This document shows positions 24,958-31,199 of a DNA stretch of 64,000 nt, piece after piece. Source of the stretch: an uncultured Ruminiclostridium sp. GTDB lineage: Bacteria; Bacillota; Clostridia; Oscillospirales; Ruminococcaceae. The number at the start of each line of letters is the position of its first letter. Within the stretch, counting starts at the first letter, position 1. The stretch spans positions 92,265 through 156,264 of the forward strand of contig CANRFO010000006.1 in assembly GCA_947629925.1 (NCBI GenBank), written 5' to 3'. Both the position numbers and the translations under genes were made by a program. The notes under the pieces are model-generated. The model ran no database searches, had not been told where the DNA came from, and saw nothing but the letters and a program-made list of their open reading frames with translations.

Positions 24958-25032
24958 GCCTCCATAGTTAAACGGATATAACAAGCCCCTCCTAAGGGTT
25001 AGTTATCGGTTCGATTCCGGTTGGGGGTGCCA
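24958..25032 (+). tRNA. tRNA-Arg (anticodon CCU)
   Basis: Cloverleaf read by eye: acceptor GCCTCCA with TGGGGGT (G-U at pair 1 and pair 4), D stem GTTA/TAAC, anticodon stem AGCCC/GGGTT with loop CTCCTAA giving anticodon CCU for AGG codons, variable loop of 4 nt, T stem ATCGG/CCGGT with loop TTCGATT, discriminator G and encoded CCA. The weak first pair is unusual. It lies 58 nt after the phage-derived cassette, although tRNA-targeted prophages normally lie on the 3' side of the tRNA. Confidence 0.9.
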
Positions 25033-25044
25033 CACCGTTAGGAA

Positions 25045-25070
25045 AAATGCCCTCAAAGAGGGCATTTTTT
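25045..25070 (+). terminator. terminator after tRNA-Arg
   Basis: AAATGCCCTC AAA GAGGGCATTT forms a 10-bp stem running into TTTTTT, 12 nt after the CCA. Confidence 0.9.
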
Positions 25071-25074
25071 GCAA

Positions 25075-25360
25075 ACGGGAAAAGGCTTCGTCCGTCGCCT
25101 GACGGCTCGTTCTCAGCTCTTTTCCATGTGCAATTTTTCTTGAATTTCCCTTAAGGAAATTCATTTTGCTTCGCAAAACCGAAAAATCGCGGCGTACAGT
25201 AAAGGAGGCGGGGGTATTTTTTATATTCACCACCCAAAAATCTATTTGGTCACAATATCACAGCGGCTGAGCCGCATCAACACGCTCCCAATCCACGGGA
25301 GCGTATAACCCGCCTTAAATTACCTTAAAGCGATTTGTTTTGATTTATAAGAGATGATTT
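25075..25360. other. non-coding spacer with several short palindromes
   Basis: No convincing gene. It holds four perfect stem-loops: GAATTTCC/GGAAATTC (25142-25162), TTTTGC-TTC-GCAAAA (25164-25178), GCGGC-TGA-GCCGC (25263-25275) and ACGCTCCC/GGGAGCGT (25282-25304). Similar short-loop palindromes occur near valS and pheST, so this may be part of a dispersed repeat family. Confidence 0.5.
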
Positions 25361-25366
25361 GTAAAA

Positions 25367-25398
25367 AATAAGCCTGCTTCCCTTGAAGCAGGCTTATT
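25367..25398 (-). terminator. terminator of rnpB
   Basis: A perfect 14-bp stem (25367-25380 with 25385-25398, loop CCTT) followed on the minus strand by TTTTTTAC. It starts just after the RNase P RNA 3' end and could also stop plus-strand transcripts. Confidence 0.85.
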
Positions 25399-25401
25399 TT
25401 T

Positions 25402-25740
25402 GCAACCTCATCTGTAAGCCGAGTTCTGTCGTGCGCGGACATTTATCTACTTCCAAGGTCGCCCTTGGACTCAAGCCGCCTATATCGGAGCGCGCCGAGC
25501 AGGCGTGTTGTTCTCCGTACCAATCGGCGTTGCATCGGGTAGGGTTTACATGGCAGCGCAGTCTCCTGCGCTCCGGTGAGCTCTTGCCTCGCCTTTCCAC
25601 CCTTACCGCAGTAATGCGGCGGTATATCTCTGTTGCACTTGCCCTAAGGTCGCCCTCGGCTGCCGTTAGCAGCTACCCTGCTCTGTGATGCTCGGACTTT
25701 CCTCACGGATCTCTCCCCGCGTTCGCGCAATGAAGTTGCT
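25402..25740 (-). ncRNA. rnpB: RNase P RNA, bacterial class A
   Basis: Catalytic RNA that trims the 5' leader of pre-tRNAs. On the minus strand the conserved core is present: GAGGAAAGTCCGAGC near the 5' end (P4 5' strand and CR-I), CAGGGTAGCTGCTAACGGC, and ACAGAACTCGGCTTACAGAT near the 3' end. The ends pair as P1 (GCAACTTCAT with ATGAGGTTGC), which defines about 25402-25740. The GGGCAAGTGCAACAGAGATATACC region supports class A. It has its own promoter and terminator. Confidence 0.95.
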
Positions 25741-25745
25741 TGTAA

Positions 25746-25774
25746 AGTATAGCATATAAGCTTTTTCTTGTCAA
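25746..25774 (-). promoter_or_regulatory. promoter of rnpB
   Basis: On the minus strand TTGACA (25774-25769), 17-bp spacer, TATACT (25751-25746), placing the start at the predicted RNA 5' end near 25740. Confidence 0.88.
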
Positions 25775-25856
25775 CAGATATTTCGTAAATTGACTGCAGT
25801 TTATCCTCCTTGTTTTTTTCACCAATGCTTGCATTTGTCATTTGCTTTTATAAAAG

Positions 25857-26300
25857 CGTTTTTCAACATTTTCAACTGAATTTTCCACCGTTTTGTGTGT
25901 CAGATCAAAGAAAAAAGCCTGTTTTTCCACACTTTCCACGGGAAAACCTGTTGAAAACACCGTTTTACAGTCTGTAAAATTTATTTATCCGTTTTGTATA
26001 AAATATAAAAATTTATACTTTATGTTTATCCTCGTAAAACCTTGCTTTAAGGGAAAGAAAAAATTTTTTGAAAATAAAAAGGAAAAAATTTTTTCAGGGT
26101 TTTTGTCATACAGGAACAAAAGTTGAAATTTGACGAATAAAGTCGAAAAATTTCCCCACTTATTCCACAAATTCCCGATTGCTTTAAAAACGGCACTTTT
26201 CACCACTTTCAACAATGTTTTCCACGATTTTCAGCGTCAAATGCAAGAAAAACAAGGAGTTTTCCACGTTTTCCACGGGAAAACTTGCTGAAAGTGCATA
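25857..26300. repeat. non-coding region with two diverged ~115-bp direct repeats around an AT-rich core
   Basis: Copy A (about 25857-25975) and copy B (about 26187-26300) share the order TTTTCAAC, TTTCAAC, TTTTCCACG, GTCA, AAGAAAAA, TTTTCCAC, TTTCCACGGGAAAA and TGAAA. Copy B contains a near-perfect inverted repeat GTTTTCC ACG GGAAAAC (26268-26284). The core between them is very AT-rich with two AAAAAATTTTTT tracts and scattered TTATCC and TTCCACA strings. No gene is credible here. It resembles an origin-like or repressor-binding region, but dnaA-box matches are weak. Confidence 0.55.
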
Positions 26301-26353
26301 AATCAGCGGGTTCCTCCAATAATTACAGAAAGTAAAATTTTCGGAGGGAGCTT

Positions 26354-26602
26354 ATGCGAGGGGTAAACAAGCTGATAATCGAGATAAAGGATACCGACAG
26401 CGAGTATTTTGACAGGGCGATCCTGTTTCTGAAGCCCGGGAAGCTGGGGACGGGTCAGAGCGAGCTTAACGAAAGCGCCGATAGGCTGCTTCGCGAGGTA
26501 GACATGCTGGGCGTAAAACGGACAAGGCGTATCATTCCGATAGCGGCAGGCGCAGCGCTTCTTGCCGCCGCAATTCTGCTATTGTTGTTCCTCTGCCGCT
26601 GA
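26354..26602 (+). CDS. small tail-anchored membrane protein, function unknown
   Basis: An 82-aa protein behind GGAGGGAG (ATG 5 nt downstream). Residues 1-55 are charged and helical (IIEIKDTDSEYFDRAILFLK; LLREVDMLGVKRTRRI) and the C-terminus is one membrane segment (IPIAAGAALLAAAILLLLFLC). It is isolated between the direct-repeat region and tandem repeats. No family was recognised. Confidence 0.7.
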   Translation: MRGVNKLIIEIKDTDSEYFDRAILFLKPGKLGTGQSELNESADRLLREVDMLGVKRTRRIIPIAAGAALLAAAILLLLFLCR

Positions 26603-26607
26603 AGCGT

Positions 26608-26805
26608 GCCGTTGAACGGCTTCAATACGCTTTTAATTAAAGTTGAGCGTATTTTTATGTGCTGCGAATTTAGTACCTTTTTAATAATAGTAAAACATCG
26701 CTGAGCGAGCCGCTGAACGGCTTCAATGCACTTTTAATTAAAGTTGAGCGTATTTTTATGTGCTGCGGATTTAATACCTTTTAATAATAGCAAAATGGCG
26801 CTTGA
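26608..26805. repeat. two tandem copies of a 101-bp non-coding unit
   Basis: Unit 1 is 26608-26708 and unit 2 runs from 26709 to about 26805. They share CGCTGAACGGCTTCAAT-like starts, TTTTAATTAAAGTTGAGCG and ATTTTTATGTGCTGCG. In unit 1 AATACGC pairs with GCGTATT around TTTTAATTAAAG and runs into TTTTA, a terminator-like hairpin for the small membrane gene; in unit 2 the first arm has changed so the stem is weaker. Confidence 0.75.
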
Positions 26806-26822
26806 TGTGCTTTTGAACACAA

Positions 26823-26851
26823 AAAGCCCGCTTTGCGGGTCACAAAGCGGG
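26823..26851 (-). terminator. terminator of the anti-sigma gene
   Basis: AAGCCCGCTTTG and CAAAGCGGGCTT form a 12-bp stem which on the minus strand is followed by TTTTTGTG, 30 nt after the stop codon. Confidence 0.85.
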
Positions 26852-26881
26852 CTTAAAGCAGGAAAAACAATAAAGTATGTT

Positions 26882-28633
26882 TTAAGGAAATGAGGTCAGG
26901 ATCGCAATTACACGGGCGGTTCCGTCTTCGTCAATTGCAACGATATAATCCGAAGCAGGCTTGATCATCTCAAACAGTCCTTCGGTATCAGTTACCTTGA
27001 CAACGGCGCCTTCGGTCACTGTGTAGTACGTTTTATCGTCAGGCGTGAACGCCTTTCCGTTGGGAGTAAATTTAACCGACTGCATTTCGGTATCAACGAA
27101 CTGTCCGTCGCAGGTAAACAGAACGTACTTTTCAGTTTTGTCCTCCAAAGTGAAGGTCATATGAGCGGCGTTGAATGCGCTGCTTCTTGTAATGCGGACA
27201 GAGCCTTCATAAGAGATTATGCTGTTCTGTGAACCGTCATTGACGTTTATTGTGATTATATCGGTCTTTCCGTTCGCCGCGTCGGTCACTGCGCAGTACA
27301 GACTGTCGTTTATCAGCGCGATAGGAGTAACGGGAAGGCTGAATTCGCCTATTCTGGTAAACAGCATTGTTTTTTCCGAGCGCTTTACAAGATACAGGAA
27401 GGACTTGTCAATGGAAACGGTCTTCAGTATCATCGTGTTGTCGTCAGCGCCTGCGTTCAGTGAGGATATTTCGCTGTCTACCGTGATACCGCTTATGTCT
27501 ATCTCGGTCAGTATACCCATCTTGCCGTCGGCAAAGAACAGCTTGTTCCTGCCTGTGTCGCTGCAAGCGGTTATGTAAAGCCTTGAACCGTCGGGAGAGG
27601 TCCAGTTTACTTTTGCGTTGGAAACATAGAATACGGTTTCGGGAACGATACCCGTCCTTGCTATCCTGAAGAGCCTTACGCTGTCCGCAGTTGTGACAAC
27701 TGCGTGGCGGTTGCTTATGAGGTTCACGGTCTTTACTCCCGTTACGGGGATAGTAAGCTCCGTAGGATCGCTCTCCGAGCTTTCGGAGCTTTCTGAGGTA
27801 TCGGGTGTATCTGAAGTGTCCGAGGTATCCGACGTATCAGGAGTATCGGAAGTATCGGGCGTATCTGAAGTGTCGGGAGTATCAGAGGTATCAGGCGTAT
27901 CCGAAGTGTCAGGAGTGTCGGAGGTTTCGGATATATCGGTGTTCTCCGTCTGCTGAGGAGTCGTATCGGAGGGAACTGTCTCTTCGGATACCGTGGTAAC
28001 AGGTTCAGGCAGTGTTACCTCGAAAGGCTCGTCGATCTGCGGAGTGGTCGTGGAAACGTTCTGAGAGCTTCCGAAAGGCTCAAAGGTATCGTCTGTCCAG
28101 CCTGCCAGCTCCACCAACGAAACTGCTTTAAGAGGTCTTATATCGTGAAGCACCGACAGCGGAGCGGTTATCTTTGCGCCTGTATATACGCGGTCAGAGC
28201 CGGCCTGACTGCTTTGAACGTATTTTCCTTTTCCTGTGTAAAGCAGAGAAACGCGTATCTCTCCGTCAGGGTCTGCCGTTGAAAGCGTCATCATAACTTC
28301 GCTTCCCGTCATGGGCGCTTCAAAGGACACATACATATCCATGACTTCTTCTTTATCGGCGGAGTCAAGCTCCTGCTGATATTCCTCGGCAGCGCGTATT
28401 CTTGCAAGGTCGGCTTCGGAAGCGGTATAATCCAGCTCGATACCGCCGTTTCTCAGGCTCGACACGGAAACAACGGCGATCGCGGCGGCGGCAGCAGCGG
28501 CACAGCCCGCAGTGACCCAGCCCTTCCAGCCGTTTTTCTTCTTGACTGAGCGGCGCTTGGCGTTATATTTGATCTTTTCGGTATCTACGGTGTAGGTAAG
28601 CATCAGTTCACGGTAAAATTCTTTTTTATTCAC
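26882..28633 (-). CDS. probable membrane anti-sigma factor with repeat linker and sensory domain
   Basis: A 583-aa protein 16 nt downstream of an ECF sigma gene. A cytoplasmic start of about 36 residues (FYRELMLTYTVDTEKIKYNAK) could hold the sigma factor. One membrane segment follows (residues 40-58, TAGCAAAAAAAIAVVSVSS), then an outside domain, a Thr/Ser/Asp/Pro linker with six SDTPDT units, and a C-terminal domain of about 290 residues with repeated beta strands (SPDGSRLYITACSD, TMILKTVSIDKSFLYLV) like a propeller. Domain order resembles RsgI-type regulators that sense polymers outside the cell. No known sensor module was recognised, so the signal is unknown. Confidence 0.7.
   Translation of the reverse strand: MNKKEFYRELMLTYTVDTEKIKYNAKRRSVKKKNGWKGWVTAGCAAAAAAAIAVVSVSSLRNGGIELDYTASEADLARIRAAEEYQQELDSADKEEVMDMYVSFEAPMTGSEVMMTLSTADPDGEIRVSLLYTGKGKYVQSSQAGSDRVYTGAKITAPLSVLHDIRPLKAVSLVELAGWTDDTFEPFGSSQNVSTTTPQIDEPFEVTLPEPVTTVSEETVPSDTTPQQTENTDISETSDTPDTSDTPDTSDTPDTSDTPDTSDTPDTSDTSDTSDTPDTSESSESSESDPTELTIPVTGVKTVNLISNRHAVVTTADSVRLFRIARTGIVPETVFYVSNAKVNWTSPDGSRLYITACSDTGRNKLFFADGKMGILTEIDISGITVDSEISSLNAGADDNTMILKTVSIDKSFLYLVKRSEKTMLFTRIGEFSLPVTPIALINDSLYCAVTDAANGKTDIITINVNDGSQNSIISYEGSVRITRSSAFNAAHMTFTLEDKTEKYVLFTCDGQFVDTEMQSVKFTPNGKAFTPDDKTYYTVTEGAVVKVTDTEGLFEMIKPASDYIVAIDEDGTARVIAILTSFP
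27783..27935 (-). repeat. 18-bp tandem repeats coding the SDTPDT linker
   Basis: Six amino-acid units SDTPDT, then variants ending SESSESSES, coded by 18-bp units that differ mostly at third positions. Such linkers extend sensory domains across the cell wall; copy number is likely variable between strains. Confidence 0.85.
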
Positions 28634-28649
28634 GCATTTCCCTCCTTTC

Positions 28650-29201
28650 TTACAGATTGAATTTCTTTTTCTGCCGTTCTATCGTTCGGTAAAGCTTATT
28701 TTTCACGGCGGAAAGATTCATATTGAGTTCGTCGGCGATTTCGCCTAATTTCATATCGCAGACGAAATATAAGTAAAATATTTTTCCGACAGTTTCGTCG
28801 GCGCTTGCTATATCTTCAAATATCTCTCTTGCAAGAAGCTCGTCGCACAGCACGTCCTCAAGATTTTTCTGCTGACGTGACATTTCCGTTTCCACCTTCA
28901 CCATCTGCTCCTCGGAGAAATCGGAGAAGCTGTCGGTAGTGCTGCGGCGTTTAAGAGAGCCGTAATAGTTTTTACATTCAAACTTCGCTATGCTTATTAG
29001 GAACGCCTCGGCATTCTCTATGTCGGCGTAGCCTTTTTTGCTTATCCTTTGGTAAAATCTGGCGTATATATTCTGCAAAACATCTTCGGCGTCGAGAATG
29101 TTTCCGCATTTACTGATTACAAAGCGGGTAAGCGCATTTATCGTAGAATCATAGACTTTATTGAAATAGGTTTCCGGAGAGGCATCTACGGATCGGTTCA
29201 A
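28650..29201 (-). CDS. ECF-type RNA polymerase sigma factor
   Basis: An ECF sigma factor, 183 aa from the chosen TTG start (NRSVDASPETYFNKVYDS), which has GAGG 10 nt upstream; the frame stays open further back to 29309 but without a ribosome site and with a basic, non-family sequence. Region 2 is DAEDVLQNIYARFYQRISKK, region 4 is FYLYFVCDMKLGEIADELNMNLSAVKNKLYRTIERQKKKF. It is followed by the membrane anti-sigma candidate on the same strand and is divergent from spoIIR. Autoregulation is likely by analogy. Confidence 0.85.
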   Translation of the reverse strand: MNRSVDASPETYFNKVYDSTINALTRFVISKCGNILDAEDVLQNIYARFYQRISKKGYADIENAEAFLISIAKFECKNYYGSLKRRSTTDSFSDFSEEQMVKVETEMSRQQKNLEDVLCDELLAREIFEDIASADETVGKIFYLYFVCDMKLGEIADELNMNLSAVKNKLYRTIERQKKKFNL

Positions 29202-29222
29202 GCGAAAGCACCTCACTTTCCG

Positions 29223-29244
29223 CCTTACTATAAGGGTAGTAAGG
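29223..29244. promoter_or_regulatory. inverted repeat upstream of the ECF sigma gene
   Basis: CCTTACTA TAAGGG TAGTAAGG: perfect 8-bp arms. It lies 22 nt before the sigma start. On the minus strand TGAAAC (29266-29261), a typical ECF -35 core, lies about 17 nt further upstream, so the repeat would overlap the -10 region. Operator or RNA hairpin cannot be distinguished. Confidence 0.55.
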
Positions 29245-29296
29245 GATTTTTTTAAAAAAGTTTCAACAAAAAAAGGGTATCGAAAAGGTACAATTT

Positions 29297-29324
29297 GTAT
29301 AAGACGCATTAAATAGGCAATAAT
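29297..29324 (+). promoter_or_regulatory. sigma-F-like promoter of spoIIR
   Basis: GTATA (29297-29301), 14-bp spacer, GGCAATAAT (29316-29324), matching the forespore pattern GYATA and GGNNANNMT. In Bacillus spoIIR is transcribed by sigma-F, so motif and gene agree. The start codon is 41 nt downstream. Confidence 0.6.
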
Positions 29325-29365
29325 CGGGACAGGGAAAAAATTTTCTGCTAAGGGAAGGACATAAT

Positions 29366-30016
29366 ATGAAATTACTTACAAAAGAGCGTATACTTACCGT
29401 TTCAATGCTTTTGGGGACAGCGCTGACCATACTTTTCGGAAGCTTCGCGGTTTTTGCGGAGCAGTGTGAGGAACTGCCTGACAGGCTTTTCCGCCTGCAT
29501 ATCCTGGCAAATTCCGATTCCGAAGAGGATCAGGAGCTTAAATATGAGCTGAGGGATATGCTTTTATCGGATATGAAGGATATCTTCTCAGGCTGCACCT
29601 CGGCGCAGGACGCCGCCGAAGCGGCAAAAAAAGCTCTCCCCCGAATAACCGCAAAAGCGCAGGAGTTCGTGGACCAACAAGGCTTCGACTGCTTAGTCAC
29701 CGCGTCGGTGGAAAAGACCTTCTTTACCACCCGCAGATACGGAAGCTATGTTGTCCCCGCGGGATATTACGACGCACTTCGCATAGTGATAGGCGAGGGA
29801 GAGGGCCACAACTGGTGGTGCGTTATGTTTCCGCCCCTTTGTCTCGGAGCCGCCGAGGGATACGTTCAGCCTGAAGAAGAGCTCATGCTCTGCAAAAGCG
29901 GCTCAAGAGCCCGCGTAAACGGAAAGCTCAGCCTTGCCGCTTCAAGACATATTGAGCAGGACAACGACTTTGAGATAAAATTCAGGCTTCTTGAATGGCT
30001 TGAGGAGCTGTTCTGA
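29366..30016 (+). CDS. spoIIR: stage II sporulation protein R
   Basis: Secreted forespore signal that, in Bacillus, activates SpoIIGA to process pro-sigma-E in the mother cell. The 216-aa protein has an N-terminal membrane/signal segment (VSMLLGTALTILFGSFAVFA), the family marker RLHILANSDSEEDQELKYELRD, the central YVVPAGYYDALRIVIGEGEGHNWWCVMFPPLC and a usual length. AAGGGAAGGAC precedes the ATG. It is a single gene convergent with the methyltransferase, whose stop lies 4 nt away. It indicates spore formation potential. Confidence 0.93.
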   Translation: MKLLTKERILTVSMLLGTALTILFGSFAVFAEQCEELPDRLFRLHILANSDSEEDQELKYELRDMLLSDMKDIFSGCTSAQDAAEAAKKALPRITAKAQEFVDQQGFDCLVTASVEKTFFTTRRYGSYVVPAGYYDALRIVIGEGEGHNWWCVMFPPLCLGAAEGYVQPEEELMLCKSGSRARVNGKLSLAASRHIEQDNDFEIKFRLLEWLEELF

Positions 30017-30020
30017 GTTT

Positions 30021-31127
30021 TCAGAAGCTGTACAGCCTGCACTTCAGCATACCGTTGTACAATTTTCTCTCCTTTGCCGCCTTTTCGCCGAAAAGCGGGG
30101 GAAAGCCCTCCCGCGATGTTATCACAAAAAGGCGGTTTTCACCGAGAGGAAGCATTCTCCGCCCCATTTCGCGGTATATTTCGTCAGTTTCCTCCTCCGT
30201 CAGCATACGCTGAGCGTACGGCGGGTTGGTTATCACCTTGCAGGGGACGGTGGGAAAGGAAAAATCCTTTATCTCCCTTTGCGAGACATTTATGTATTTG
30301 TCAACGCCCGCTTTACGGGCGTTTTTCATTGTAAGCCCGACGGCGGCGGGGTCTTTGTCATAGCCGTAGAGAATGATGTCATCATGCTTTGCGTTTTCTT
30401 TTGCGCGGATATATTCAGTCTCCCATATCTTTTTGTCAAAGCAGTCCCACTGCGCGGCGGCAAAGCTTCGGTTCGCCCCCGGCGCGATATTCTGCATTTT
30501 CATGGCGGCTTCGATAAGTATCGTTCCGCTTCCGCAGAAGGGGTCGCAGACCGTATCGCCGCTTCTCACATGAGCAAGGTCCACTATCCCCGCCGCCAGA
30601 GTTTCCCGTATGGGCGCTTCCAGCGAAGCGGCGCGGTAGCCCCGCTTGTGCAGGCTCGTCCCCGTGGTGTCGAGGGTCAGGAGCATTCTGTCCTTTTGCA
30701 GCAGGAAGTGAACGGGGAAAACCTTTCCTGTTTCGGGAAGGCGGCTAAGACCGTATTTTTTGCTCATGCGCGTTACAAGAGCTTTTTTGATCGTTCGCTG
30801 TATGGCGGGGATACTGGTGAGCTTTGAGGAAAGAGAATGTCCTCCCGTCACGGGAAAGGCGTCGCTCTTCCCCGCAAATTCCTCGATAGGGGCAAGAAGC
30901 GCGCCTTCATAAAGCATATCGAAATTTTCGCAGGGAAACTCGCCGAGGACTATCCCCACTCTCTCCGCCACCGAGGAGGTCATGTTCATGCGGGCGATGA
31001 CGTTTTCGTCCCCGTCAAAGAAAACCTTTCCGTCGTTTACCGAAGGGTTTTCCCCGCCCGCGCGCCTTACTTCAAAGGCAAGGGTTTTTTCAAGCCCGAA
31101 AAGACACGGGCAGACAAGCTTGTACAT
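30021..31127 (-). CDS. THUMP-domain class I SAM RNA methyltransferase (RlmL/YpsC type)
   Basis: A 368-aa N2-guanine RNA methyltransferase relative of the RlmL N-terminal enzyme. The N-terminal half (residues 1-150) is the ferredoxin-like plus THUMP region. The SAM site is DTVCDPFCGSGTILIEAAM, then YGYDKDPAAV, and the catalytic loop is ITNPPYAQRM. Firmicutes carry this single-domain form, often called YpsC. It probably acts on 23S rRNA; exact target base is inferred from the family. It is convergent with spoIIR and lies 72 nt after the PBP stop on the same strand. Confidence 0.88.
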   Translation of the reverse strand: MYKLVCPCLFGLEKTLAFEVRRAGGENPSVNDGKVFFDGDENVIARMNMTSSVAERVGIVLGEFPCENFDMLYEGALLAPIEEFAGKSDAFPVTGGHSLSSKLTSIPAIQRTIKKALVTRMSKKYGLSRLPETGKVFPVHFLLQKDRMLLTLDTTGTSLHKRGYRAASLEAPIRETLAAGIVDLAHVRSGDTVCDPFCGSGTILIEAAMKMQNIAPGANRSFAAAQWDCFDKKIWETEYIRAKENAKHDDIILYGYDKDPAAVGLTMKNARKAGVDKYINVSQREIKDFSFPTVPCKVITNPPYAQRMLTEEETDEIYREMGRRMLPLGENRLFVITSREGFPPLFGEKAAKERKLYNGMLKCRLYSF

Positions 31128-31199
31128 ACGTCTTCCTTAATATAATGATAACAGAAAAACTGCTCAGATCTGAAATCCCGCATATTCGGCGCAGGGACA

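Noticed and set aside
24899..25032. tRNA-Arg as the integration site of the phage-derived cassette.
   Set aside because: The cassette lies on the 5' side of the tRNA, no repeat of the tRNA 3' end was noticed at the other side and there is no integrase.
25003..25233. Minus-strand open frame overlapping tRNA-Arg and its terminator.
   Set aside because: It runs through the tRNA and several hairpins, lacks a ribosome site and has no family pattern. Treated as non-coding.
25893..26215. Open frames inside the AT-rich repeat region.
   Set aside because: They consist of Lys/Phe-rich low-complexity sequence caused by A/T tracts and have no ribosome site.
25801..26300. Chromosomal origin of replication.
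   Set aside because: No dnaA, dnaN or rpmH nearby and no good TTATCCACA boxes; only weak partial matches. Kept as an unexplained repeat region.
27693..27956. Plus-strand open frame across the SDTPDT repeat.
   Set aside because: It is the antisense of 18-bp repeats, so it stays open by periodicity only.
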